Source: Phycisphaerae bacterium
GTDB taxonomy: Bacteria; Planctomycetota; Phycisphaerae; Phycisphaerales; SM1A02
DNA length: 50,862 nucleotides
Direction of reading: 5' to 3'
Assembly: GCA_002700845.1 (NCBI GenBank)
Contig: PAFA01000028.1
Coordinates: 1 to 50,862 of the forward strand
Made by a program: the position numbers and the translations under genes. This document shows positions 41,769-49,369 of the stretch, piece after piece. How positions within the stretch are numbered: the first letter of the stretch is position 1; each line of letters begins with the position of its first letter. The notes under the pieces are model-generated. The model saw only the letters and a program-made list of their open reading frames with translations. It was not told the DNA's origin and made no database searches.

Positions 41769-42707
41769 TTATTCCTGTGACGCTTCGTCGCTTGCGGTAT
41801 CGGTTTCGTCCGAAGGTGAATTGTTGCTTACAGCTTTCGCGTGGTCAGTCCATTCGCTGGGACGCAATCGATGGGCAATCTCGCCAATGATCTTGTCGGC
41901 ATCTTGGTGAATGTAATCGTCGATCTTCGCGATCCGTCCATCGGTGTGTATGACTTTCGCCACGCTCTTGCTCATCCAGCGGCTCATGTCGATATCAGTA
42001 ATTTCATTGGCGAGCCATGTGCCTTCGGGATGATGAAACGCACCTTCTTCGTCGACGCTGTATTTTCTTCTTAGACCACCGATGAGTTGGAATGCGGTGA
42101 ACAGCGAGTACGGGCCGCACAGAATGAACAGCCATTGAACCATTCGGTTCCATTTGTTGGGTACGGGGAATTTTTGATAGGCGGTTACGCCCTCAGAGAC
42201 ACCATCAACAAAGTTTGCAAATGCGTCACTGTCTCGTGTCCATTCCCCTTGGTCAACCAAAGCCAGTCCTACGATCATTCGATCCACTTGTAGGGTCCAG
42301 CTCAATCGCTCTCTTGCGACGGTGCCAAGATTCGACCTGAAATTGAAGGTGGCGGAGACCAGGCCTTCCTGTTGGGCCTGTTCCATTTGCTCTTTGAACT
42401 GCGATTGCATTTCGCCGCGAGCTTGTCTGAGCTCTTCAGCTTCAGATTTAGTCATCGAATCGGTCAGTTGTTGTGCGGCGACTTTGATGCCGTCGGCCGC
42501 GGTTTGTAATGCATTCGCTTCGCTATTGGCGTGAGCTTCAAGTCCTGCTTTGACGTTGCTGAACGCGACTTTCTTTTGATAGCCGAGTTCGTCTAGGGGG
42601 ATCTTGACGGAGTAGTCATACCAGCCCCAAACCCCAAAGACCGCGCACAGCACGGTCATAAGACCCATTTGGATCACCCATCGAGTTCTTGGTCGAGTCT
42701 GAATCAT
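41769..42707 (-). CDS. Two-helix membrane protein, unknown, in the lptB operon
   Basis: A 312-residue protein I cannot assign. One helix lies at about 10-29 and a second at about 196-215 (WLFILCGPYSLFTAFQLIGG). Between them is a ~165-residue, Glu/Gln/Ala-rich, probably helical periplasmic segment (SEAEELRQARGEMQSQFKEQMEQAQQ). The C-terminal ~100 residues are cytoplasmic and hydrophilic (WMSKSVAKVIHTDGRIAKIDDYIHQDADKII). GGAG precedes the ATG. It ends one base before lptB, so it is likely co-translated and may relate to envelope transport, though it does not resemble LptC, LptF or LptG. Confidence 0.75.
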   Translation of the reverse strand: MIQTRPRTRWVIQMGLMTVLCAVFGVWGWYDYSVKIPLDELGYQKKVAFSNVKAGLEAHANSEANALQTAADGIKVAAQQLTDSMTKSEAEELRQARGEMQSQFKEQMEQAQQEGLVSATFNFRSNLGTVARERLSWTLQVDRMIVGLALVDQGEWTRDSDAFANFVDGVSEGVTAYQKFPVPNKWNRMVQWLFILCGPYSLFTAFQLIGGLRRKYSVDEEGAFHHPEGTWLANEITDIDMSRWMSKSVAKVIHTDGRIAKIDDYIHQDADKIIGEIAHRLRPSEWTDHAKAVSNNSPSDETDTASDEASQE

Positions 42708-42737
42708 GTGAGGTCTCCGTCACGGGTTGATTGGATG

Positions 42738-43361
42738 TTAATCCGACTTCATCGCCGCCAACTCACGAGCATCATCGATCAAGTTGGTGCACAGACCCGG
42801 AAGTCCATCAAGTCGGTCAAGCATGATTTCAAGCCGACGTTCTGGGGAAGCGGTGGGGTCGTCAGCCCGCTGGGCGGCCTCTACAAGTGCCGTAAATGCG
42901 GTTTTCCACCAATCCAAGCTTGGGTTGTCAATATTGTCTTCAACTGGAACGCGGGTCCTGATGACCACGCCTCGTCCCAAAACAGCAATTGGCCGTTCTC
43001 CGAGTTTCGTCAAGGGTTCTCGAGCGAAGGCCAATACAGGAACACCATGTTCTGAACCTGCTGTCAGCAACCTTCGGGCATCTGCCCCGACTTGGGGTGC
43101 GGTGACAAGGTAAACGCCTGGATCGGGGACAAATTCGTCGTTGTTGGGTACTTCTGTGCACTGAATGCCGTGTTCTTCGGCGTGAGCCAACGCGGCATTC
43201 GCGCGGGCAGTCCATGCATCACGGAGTTTGATCAGGGCTTCGTTGAGGAGTGCTGAATCACGTGGTCCTCGAGCAGCTTCCAATGCACGGCGCGCGTCTT
43301 GTTCAGACTCGCACCAATCGGCATCGGTATGGGAGGATGAGTTTGGGGCCGAAAAGTTCAT
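42738..43361 (-). CDS. Hypothetical protein in the lptB operon
   Basis: A 207-residue soluble protein with no signal peptide or recognised domain. The N-terminal part is helical and acidic. A middle alpha/beta region contains PGVYLVTAPQVGADARRLLTAGSEHGVPVLAFAREPL and RPIAVLGRGVVIRTRVPV, and the C-terminus is helical (SPERRLEIMLDRLDGLPGLCTNLIDDARELAAM). It lies 12 bases after the preceding gene and 30 bases before the membrane-protein gene, so it is almost certainly in the same transcript as lptB. Function unknown. Confidence 0.68.
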   Translation of the reverse strand: MNFSAPNSSSHTDADWCESEQDARRALEAARGPRDSALLNEALIKLRDAWTARANAALAHAEEHGIQCTEVPNNDEFVPDPGVYLVTAPQVGADARRLLTAGSEHGVPVLAFAREPLTKLGERPIAVLGRGVVIRTRVPVEDNIDNPSLDWWKTAFTALVEAAQRADDPTASPERRLEIMLDRLDGLPGLCTNLIDDARELAAMKSD

Positions 43362-43373
43362 GCGTTTTATCGA

Positions 43374-43925
43374 TCACGTGTCCAAGAGGTCTGAAACCAA
43401 ATCGGCTCGGACCGGGTCTGCAAAAGTCGCTCGGAATCGATCTGGAGGCGACACTTCTAAAACCATTCGGCTTGATGGAGTGAGCACTTGAAGGGATTGT
43501 TGCTCTCCTTCACCATCTCGGGCCAAAACCTCGACGAGACGGCGCAGAAGGGGGAGATCCGCAGGATTGCACAGCACGGGATCTCTCCCATTTCGGTGGA
43601 CGGTTGCGACGTGGTCAAATTCTTGCCATGCTTCGACTTCAGCCATTCCAAATGCAACGGCATCAAGAATGTCCGACCACCGCCCAGTGGGCACCAGAAG
43701 CATCTGATCCAGCGATAGTCTTCCCAGAATTTCCTCCAGGCGTGCGGCCAATTGCTCTGGTGCGAGCTTCAGTTCATGGCGTGTCAGATCTGGTTCATCA
43801 GCCAAGTCCAGTCGACGAACTTGTTCGCTGACGTCCTTTACTCCGATCCGGAGATCTTGCATGACTTCTTCGACTTCTGTCGACTCAACGAATTCCACGG
43901 AATCCTCCTGTACGGTGACAATCAT
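43374..43925 (-). CDS. Hypothetical protein leading the lptB operon
   Basis: A 183-residue acidic soluble protein with no family I recognise. It has helical segments at about 15-45 (EVEEVMQDLRIGVKDVSEQVRRLDLAD) and 55-72 (PEQLAARLEEILGRLSLDQM). A beta-rich C-terminal half (FDHVATVHRNGRDPVLC, QSLQVLTPSSRMVLEVSPPDRFRATF) follows. It is the first gene of the run ending in lptB and diverges from the phosphatase gene, with 32 bases between starts. Confidence 0.65.
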   Translation of the reverse strand: MIVTVQEDSVEFVESTEVEEVMQDLRIGVKDVSEQVRRLDLADEPDLTRHELKLAPEQLAARLEEILGRLSLDQMLLVPTGRWSDILDAVAFGMAEVEAWQEFDHVATVHRNGRDPVLCNPADLPLLRRLVEVLARDGEGEQQSLQVLTPSSRMVLEVSPPDRFRATFADPVRADLVSDLLDT

Positions 43926-43957
43926 ATCGGTTCCGCGAAGGGGGTAGCATTGGAGAG

Positions 43958-44419
43958 ATGTTGCAGCACATCCTGTTCATTTGTACCGGGAACACCTGTC
44001 GGAGCCCCTTGGCGGAGGGGTTGGCCATGGATTGGCTCGATCAACATGGGCTTCTGGGGAAGTGGAGCGTTGGAAGTGCCGGTGTATTTGCCGTGGATGG
44101 CTCGGAGCCTTCTCCAGAAGTTGCCGCATTGCTGGCCTCAAGGGGCATTTCTCAGGTTGGACGTTCGAGCTCATTGACGCTGGGACTGTTGCGTGAGGCT
44201 TCAATTGTCCTTGCCATGACTTCGGCTCACGCCGAGGCCGCGCAACGCCTGTTGGGTGACGCACCCGGCCCACCTATTCAGACACTCGACCCTTCGGGTG
44301 ATATTCCTGACCCCATTGGCCACGGATTTGGTGTTTATGCCGATCTGGCGGATCAATTGGATGCTGTTCTCGATCAAGTTCTTAAGAAAGTAACCCATGC
44401 GAATAACGATCTCGGGTGA
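43958..44419 (+). CDS. Low-molecular-weight protein tyrosine phosphatase
   Basis: A 153-residue LMW-PTP. The phosphate loop is CTGNTCRSP: Cys9 nucleophile, Cys14 and Arg15. The general-acid loop is DIPDPIG near 115-120. Length and layout are typical; such enzymes dephosphorylate tyrosine kinases of exopolysaccharide systems or act in arsenate-type chemistry. ATG at 43958 is used; a TTG one codon later has better spacing from GGAG. TAGCAT ends seven bases before the ATG. Its 3' end overlaps rpiB by 23 bases, indicating co-transcription. Confidence 0.92.
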   Translation: MLQHILFICTGNTCRSPLAEGLAMDWLDQHGLLGKWSVGSAGVFAVDGSEPSPEVAALLASRGISQVGRSSSLTLGLLREASIVLAMTSAHAEAAQRLLGDAPGPPIQTLDPSGDIPDPIGHGFGVYADLADQLDAVLDQVLKKVTHANNDLG

Positions 44420-44870
44420 TCATCGTGGGCATCAAGCCGTGGATGATGTGATCAAATATCTTCAAAGCCAAAGTCATGAGGTCACGGTTCAAGGCGCGTG
44501 TGATGGTGTGGCGTGTGATTACCCCGTCCGATCGATGGCGGTGGCCAAAGACGTGGCTGAGGGTCAGTCGGAACTTGGGATTTTGATCTGTGGTAGCGGA
44601 ATTGGTGTTTCGATTGCGGCCAACAAGGTTGATGGCGTTCGGGCGGCGTTGGTTATGGATGCCGCGCATGCAAAAGGCTCGCGTGAGCACAACCATGCAA
44701 ATGTCTTGTGCTTCTCGGCCGACCGAACATCAGCTGAAATCATGTGCGAAGCCGTAGATGCATGGGTTGAGGCATCCCCACAGCCAGACCGTCATGCTCG
44801 CCGAGTCGCTCAAATGACAGAGATTGAACGCGGATCAAACCCCATAGATCAGTCATCGAGTTCGGCGTAG
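44397..44870 (+). CDS. rpiB: Ribose 5-phosphate isomerase B
   Basis: A 157-residue RpiB/LacAB family enzyme interconverting ribose 5-phosphate and ribulose 5-phosphate. Motifs are ITISGDHRGH at the start, DYPVRSMAVAKDVAEG, the active site ICGSGIGVSIAANK (Cys65) and REHNHANVLCFSADRTSAE. It complements the transketolase encoded elsewhere in the window. Its start lies inside the phosphatase gene, and its C-terminal tail (SNPIDQSSSSA) overlaps the opposite aminopeptidase gene by 22 bases. Confidence 0.94.
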   Translation: MRITISGDHRGHQAVDDVIKYLQSQSHEVTVQGACDGVACDYPVRSMAVAKDVAEGQSELGILICGSGIGVSIAANKVDGVRAALVMDAAHAKGSREHNHANVLCFSADRTSAEIMCEAVDAWVEASPQPDRHARRVAQMTEIERGSNPIDQSSSSA

Positions 44871-46318
44871 CCCGCGGCCAGATCAGCCAGCAAGCGAACT
44901 CCAAACCCGGTCGGACCTTCGCAGAATTGGGCATTCGCTTCGGTGCGAGCCATTCCAGCAATATCCAAATGTGCCCAGGGAATATCCTCCGGAACAAAGT
45001 GAGAAAGGAAGGCTGCGCCTTGAATGGGGTGCCCATCACGCTTTGGCCCGCTGTTCCAGAGATCAGCATGCCGGGCACGCATAAAGTCTCGATGGCAGTC
45101 CCAAACCGGCATTGCCCAGAGCTTTTCTTCGGTTTCATCGGCTGAAATTTCGAGACGATGGCGAAGCGACTCGTCGCCACAGAACATGCCGGCGCACCAT
45201 GAGCCCAGCGCGACAACAATTCCGCCCGTGAGGGTGGCCATGTCAACGATCGCAGTTGGTTCTAATTTGTTGCAGGCGTAGGTCAATGCATCGGCCATGA
45301 TCAGTCGACCTTCAGCATCTGTATTGGTGACTTCGACGGTCGCGCCATTCATCATTGTGATGATGTCATCTGGGCGATATGCACTGGAATCAACCATGTT
45401 TTCTGCACATGGCAGCAAGGCCGTGACTCGGACGGGGAGATCCCTTTGGGCGATCAACAACATCGCTCCCAAGACACCGTAGCCGCCGCAGCCGTCATAT
45501 TTCATACCCAGCATGCTGTTGTTGACCTTGAGGGAATAGCCGCCCGAGTCATAGGTCATCGTCTTGCCCACAAAGACCAAGTGTTCGTCTTCGGGAGCGT
45601 CCTCATGATCGTGCTCCAAAACCACCATGCATGACGGCGTTTCGGACCCTTGCCCCACACCCACCAGACCGCCCATGCCCAAATTTTCAGCTTGGCGTGC
45701 GGTCACCACTTTGACTTTGAGGCCAACCGCCTTGGCCAGACGCTTTGCTTCGCTCGCAAACCAGGCGGGGTTGCATTCGTTGGGGGGACTGGCGGCCAGT
45801 CTGCGTGCTTCGTTGACGCATTCGGCGGCCATCAGCCCGTCATGGAGGCCCTCTCGAAATTCTGCGTCATCGGGATCCAAGCGTAAACCACGTCGGGATG
45901 CTTCTCGGCGGGTCGCCGTACCGTCATGGGCATCGGGTCGCCATGCGGCAAGACCAAGGCCTTCTCCGAAGGATTGACCAGCAGCCTCAGCTTCACCGGC
46001 CCGAAGGACGTGGGCGGTATGGATCCGAATGGCTGTGAGTTGGAGCCCAAAGGCTTTCGCCACCAAAGCAGCTCCGGCGCTGCGGAAGCGTTCGACAGCG
46101 CTCTGATCATCGTTGCCCAATCCAACCAAGACCATACCTTCGGTCCAGACGGTTATTTCGCCCGATTTACCTTGAAAAGCACCTGTTGCCCGGGCTTCTC
46201 TCACCGCGGCGGCCAGGCCACCGGTCAGGCGATCGCCGGAAGCGTCTTCAGTGAGAAGGATGACCTCGCGAGCCTGGCTCGCACGGCTGGTCCGCTGAAT
46301 TTTAAATTGTTCGTACAC
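44849..46318 (-). CDS. pepA: Leucyl aminopeptidase, M17 family
   Basis: A 489-residue cytosolic metallo-aminopeptidase. The N-terminal domain is variable. The M17 catalytic domain shows FVGKTMTYDSGGYSLK (metal/active Lys), MKYDGCGGYGVLGAM, NTDAEGRLIMADALTYA (signature) and MATLTGGIVVALG. It removes N-terminal residues from peptides using two zinc or manganese ions. I use the GTG at 46318, preceded by GGAGG with five bases spacing; the 16 residues further upstream lack support. It diverges from thiE and converges with rpiB by overlap. Confidence 0.94.
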   Translation of the reverse strand: MYEQFKIQRTSRASQAREVILLTEDASGDRLTGGLAAAVREARATGAFQGKSGEITVWTEGMVLVGLGNDDQSAVERFRSAGAALVAKAFGLQLTAIRIHTAHVLRAGEAEAAGQSFGEGLGLAAWRPDAHDGTATRREASRRGLRLDPDDAEFREGLHDGLMAAECVNEARRLAASPPNECNPAWFASEAKRLAKAVGLKVKVVTARQAENLGMGGLVGVGQGSETPSCMVVLEHDHEDAPEDEHLVFVGKTMTYDSGGYSLKVNNSMLGMKYDGCGGYGVLGAMLLIAQRDLPVRVTALLPCAENMVDSSAYRPDDIITMMNGATVEVTNTDAEGRLIMADALTYACNKLEPTAIVDMATLTGGIVVALGSWCAGMFCGDESLRHRLEISADETEEKLWAMPVWDCHRDFMRARHADLWNSGPKRDGHPIQGAAFLSHFVPEDIPWAHLDIAGMARTEANAQFCEGPTGFGVRLLADLAAGYAELDD

Positions 46319-46376
46319 ATGGGCCTCCGAGGGTCTACATCGGGCAAGGTGGCAGATTGACACCACCCCGGGGGGC

Positions 46377-46382
46377 TATGCT
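46377..46382 (+). promoter_or_regulatory. Candidate -10 hexamer for thiE
   Basis: TATGCT ends five bases before the GTG start of the ThiD2-ThiE gene. This is the closest spacing of the set in this window. Confidence 0.28.
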
Positions 46383-46387
46383 CCATT

Positions 46388-47425
46388 GTGCGCGCTGAAC
46401 GACTCTTGGATGCCAATGTGAACCGAGCCCGGGAGGGGTTGCGCACTCTCGAGGAAATCGCCCGCTTGTTGCTGGAAGACTCCGAACTCGCGGCTGCACT
46501 CAGGACACGTCGTCGTCGTCTGGGGGCATTGACAGAAGAAATTCTTCCGGATCTTCTTCCGGCGCGAAGTGCAGGCACCGATCCGGGATTTGCTCCAGAG
46601 ATCGCTGCTGGTCCGCGAAAGGACCTTGCCAGCGTTGCCGCCGCTGCTGCCGGTCGCGTGGGTGAATCATTGCGGGTGTTGGAAGAGATTGGATCGACCG
46701 TCAATCCCTCATTCGCCGCAGGGATCCAAAGCATCCGGCACGGCTGGTATGACTTGGATCGAGACCTCAGACTGCGATTGGGCACCCGAAAACCCCTCGC
46801 CCAGCCTCGTTTGTGTGTTTTGCTGACGCGTGATCTTTGCCCGGGTGGTGATTGGATCAGGGTCGTTGATGCGTTGGCAGAATCGCGGGTAGACATGGTG
46901 CAGATCAGAGAGAAAGAACTGGCAGATGGTGTTTTGCTGAATCACGCTGAAGCAGTCCGAGACCGATTGCATTCCACCACTCGGCTGGTCATCAACGACC
47001 GTATTTCCGTTGCTGCCACCTTGGGTCTTGATGTCCACTTGGGCCGGGAGGATCTTCCAATCGCGGCGGCCCGACGGTTGCTTGGTCGAGATGCCCAGAT
47101 TGGACGAAGTACTTCAGGCCTTCCAGAAGCTCATTCGGCGATCGCAGCGGGGGCCGATCTGGTCGGCGTCGGACCAGTATTTGTGAGTGCCACCAAGGAT
47201 AAAAAGCCGGTGGGTCCTGGGGCTGCGGGCAAAGTCGCTGCTGCAGGCATCCCACATTTGGCGATTGGTGGGATTGAGCTCAGCAATCTTGAATCATTGT
47301 GTGAGCATGGTGTGGCAGGGGTCGCGGTGTGCCGTGGTGTCCTCGGGGCTGAGGATGTTGCTGCCACCGTCTCCAAGATCCAGACGCGTATGGACACGGC
47401 CGCTGAGGATGTTTCATGCCCTTAA
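46388..47425 (+). CDS. thiE: ThiD2-ThiE fusion: thiamine phosphate synthase
   Basis: A 345-residue two-domain protein starting with GTG. Residues 1-130 match the ThiD2 type (LLDANVNRAREGLRTLEEIARLLLED, then VGESLRVLEEIGSTV), characterised elsewhere as a monofunctional HMP-phosphate kinase. Residues about 138-330 are thiamine phosphate synthase: VDMVQIREKE, RLVINDRISVAATLGLDVHLGREDLP, ADLVGVGPVFVSATKDKK and IGGIELSNL. ThiE joins HMP-PP and thiazole phosphate to TMP. The product feeds the ThDP enzymes in the window (E1, transketolase). The next gene starts 10 bases before its stop. No TPP riboswitch-like sequence is visible upstream. Confidence 0.92.
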   Translation: MRAERLLDANVNRAREGLRTLEEIARLLLEDSELAAALRTRRRRLGALTEEILPDLLPARSAGTDPGFAPEIAAGPRKDLASVAAAAAGRVGESLRVLEEIGSTVNPSFAAGIQSIRHGWYDLDRDLRLRLGTRKPLAQPRLCVLLTRDLCPGGDWIRVVDALAESRVDMVQIREKELADGVLLNHAEAVRDRLHSTTRLVINDRISVAATLGLDVHLGREDLPIAAARRLLGRDAQIGRSTSGLPEAHSAIAAGADLVGVGPVFVSATKDKKPVGPGAAGKVAAAGIPHLAIGGIELSNLESLCEHGVAGVAVCRGVLGAEDVAATVSKIQTRMDTAAEDVSCP

Positions 47426-48264
47426 GTGATGCTTCAGTGCTTCTTTTGGGAACTGGGACCAGTTCCGGCGTGCCCGTCCTTGGTTGTGATTGTTCGGTAT
47501 GCACCAGCAGTGATCCTCGAGATCAGCGGCTGCGAACTTCAGCTGCACTGAGATTTCAGGATCCCGAGGGTCACTTTCGAGAGATGCTGATCGACTGTGG
47601 CCCCGACCTCCGACAACAAGCGTTGAGCGCTGGTCTTAGCCGATGCGACGGCATTTTTGTGACCCATCACCACGTCGATCACATCTACGGGCTTGATGAA
47701 GTTCGCCGGTTCAACGCACTGATGCAGGAGCCGATTGACCTTTTTGCGGAAGAGCGCACGCTTGATGCCATTCATCGTGTCTACCGACACATCTTCGATG
47801 CGGCCAAAAACCTCAATCCATCGTTTGTGGCCCATGTCCGGACCCATCGGGTGACCACTGATGGATCAGTCTCGAGGATGGGAATTCGGGCGACGCCCAT
47901 TCGGTTGCTCCACGGAAAAATGCCCATTTTGGGATGGCGGTTTGATGCGGTAGATCCGTCGGGTGCGACGTTGACCGATCTTCCGGGCCCATTTCCCTTC
48001 GCGTGGTGCACCGATTGTTCGGCGATCCCGCCTGAATCTTGGCCTCGCCTGGAGGGCCTTCGGCACCTCTTTTTGGACATGTTGCGGCCTCGGAGTCATC
48101 CCACTCATTTTTGTCTGGATGAATCTCTGGCCGTCGCCGAGCAAGTGGCGGCGAAGCAGACCTGGTTCATCCATATGAGCCATGACGTCTCCCATGCCTC
48201 TCTGGAGGCCAATTTGCCATCTGGGATTGCTCCGGCTTACGACGGACTGGTGGTTTCCGACTGA
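47416..48264 (+). CDS. PhnP-like MBL-fold phosphodiesterase
   Basis: A 282-residue MBL-fold protein of the PhnP/RNase-Z-like branch. LLGTGTSSGVPVLGCDCSVCTSSDPRDQRLR at 10-40 carries the zinc-ribbon-like cysteines. The metal site THHHVDH is at 83-89 with IDCGPDLR before it. Later metal ligands include LLHGKMPILGWRF and the final FIHMSHDVSH. Relatives hydrolyse cyclic phosphates such as phosphoribosyl cyclic phosphate, but this branch is widespread without phosphonate genes, so the substrate is uncertain. It overlaps thiE by 10 bases. Confidence 0.87.
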   Translation: MPLSDASVLLLGTGTSSGVPVLGCDCSVCTSSDPRDQRLRTSAALRFQDPEGHFREMLIDCGPDLRQQALSAGLSRCDGIFVTHHHVDHIYGLDEVRRFNALMQEPIDLFAEERTLDAIHRVYRHIFDAAKNLNPSFVAHVRTHRVTTDGSVSRMGIRATPIRLLHGKMPILGWRFDAVDPSGATLTDLPGPFPFAWCTDCSAIPPESWPRLEGLRHLFLDMLRPRSHPTHFCLDESLAVAEQVAAKQTWFIHMSHDVSHASLEANLPSGIAPAYDGLVVSD

Positions 48265-48296
48265 AGCCGGGGTCTGCCTCGCTCGCCGGTCGGATC

Positions 48297-48302
48297 TATA
48301 CT
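48297..48302 (+). promoter_or_regulatory. Candidate -10 hexamer for atpG
   Basis: TATACT, five of six consensus bases, ends nine bases before the atpG ATG with no ribosome site between. This suggests atpG has its own promoter and a near-leaderless mRNA. Confidence 0.4.
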
Positions 48303-48311
48303 CTCCATCCC

Positions 48312-49190
48312 ATGGCCCGTACTCGTGAAATCAAGCGTCGGATGACGGCAGTCGGCACGATTGCCCGCATCACCAAGACCATGCAGATGATCGCCACGGC
48401 GAAATTCACTGCAGCACTGCAAAGAGCTTCGGCCACCAAGCCGTACACCGAGACTTTGTCTGACATGGTGGCTGAACTGGCTTCCACGGTATCTCCGGAA
48501 GAATCTGGATCACCATTGCTCAACGCACCCACTCCGGCCCGAAAGCGAGAGCTGTTGTTGGTCGTGAGTTCAGATCGTGGCCTGTGCGGTGCCTACAACG
48601 CCAATGTGCTTCGGGTCGCCGCTCGCCACTTGCGTGAGCAATCGGCCGTGGGTGTCGACACTGTGGTTGAGACCGTTGGTAAGAAGGCCGTTGGATTCTT
48701 CCAATTCCAAGGTTTTGATATTGCCAACCGCTATGAGCTGGGTGATAAGCCTGCGTACGAAGCGGTAGAAGCCATTGCTGCGAGCTACATGGATCGGTTT
48801 GCCGCGGGTGAATTTGATGCCGTCCGGGTGGCATTTATGAGGTTTGTCTCAAACGCTCGGCAAGTTCCTGAAATCATGCAAGTGCTCCCGCTTGAAGCCG
48901 AAGCAGCTGCTGAAGATGCTCCCCGCGCAAATGCCGGCTGTGAATTTTCACCCGAGCCAGCGGTGCTGCTGGCAGACTTGATCCCTTTGGCCGTGAAAAG
49001 CAGACTGTTCCAATGCGTGAACGATGGTGCGGTCTCCGAGCAGATCATGCGGATGATTGCGATGAAAGCCGCGACCGAAAATGCCCGAGATCTGCGCAAG
49101 ACCCTTTCTCGCGACTTCAATCGCGCCCGTCAAGGTCAAATCACAACCGAGCTCACCGAGATCATCTCGGGTGTGGCCGCCCTCGAGTAG
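48312..49190 (+). CDS. atpG: ATP synthase F1 gamma subunit, isolated gene
   Basis: A 292-residue F1 gamma subunit, the rotating shaft of ATP synthase. The N-terminal helix REIKRRMTAVGTIARITKTMQMIATAKFTAALQRA and the C-terminal helix VSEQIMRMIAMKAATENARDLRKTLSRDFNRARQGQITTELTEIISG match the family over the full length. No other atp gene is present on either side within this window (at least 48 kb upstream and 1.6 kb downstream). An own promoter candidate and a strong terminator make it a single-gene unit. I see no change in conserved regions that would suggest decay. Confidence 0.95.
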   Translation: MARTREIKRRMTAVGTIARITKTMQMIATAKFTAALQRASATKPYTETLSDMVAELASTVSPEESGSPLLNAPTPARKRELLLVVSSDRGLCGAYNANVLRVAARHLREQSAVGVDTVVETVGKKAVGFFQFQGFDIANRYELGDKPAYEAVEAIAASYMDRFAAGEFDAVRVAFMRFVSNARQVPEIMQVLPLEAEAAAEDAPRANAGCEFSPEPAVLLADLIPLAVKSRLFQCVNDGAVSEQIMRMIAMKAATENARDLRKTLSRDFNRARQGQITTELTEIISGVAALE

Positions 49191-49218
49191 GGTCTGCTTC
49201 CCAGCTCAATTGAACCAT

Positions 49219-49250
49219 GAACGCCTCCGAAAAGGAGGCGTTCTTTTTTT
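49219..49250 (+). terminator. Rho-independent terminator of atpG
   Basis: A perfect 10-bp stem (GAACGCCTCC, loop GAAAA, GGAGGCGTTC) is followed by seven T residues, 28 bases after the atpG stop. A second T-run follows shortly after. Confidence 0.95.
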
Positions 49251-49276
49251 CGGTTTCTTTTTTTATTGAGGAATTG

Positions 49277-49319
49277 TGGCGGAGTATCGGACGTGTTCTC
49301 GCTGTGTTGAATGAGCCCA
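49277..49319 (+). promoter_or_regulatory. Conserved leader element, copy 1
   Basis: TGGCGGAGTA, 13 bases, an inner block of the form CGCYGTGTT, then three bases and TGAGCCCA. The same blocks with identical spacing (25 bases between the outer blocks) precede the paralogous gene at 50184. The element ends 50 bases before the ATG at 49370. It may be a promoter, operator or RNA element. Confidence 0.6.
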
Positions 49320-49369
49320 AACGGAATTTGGCCAACTTACGAAATCAAATCAACACAAGGATTTTCATC

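Noticed and set aside
46319-46387. TPP riboswitch before the thiamine gene
   Set aside because: I looked for CTGAGA and ACCTGA-type cores upstream of thiE and transketolase and found no matching arrangement. The thiE gap is only 69 bases.
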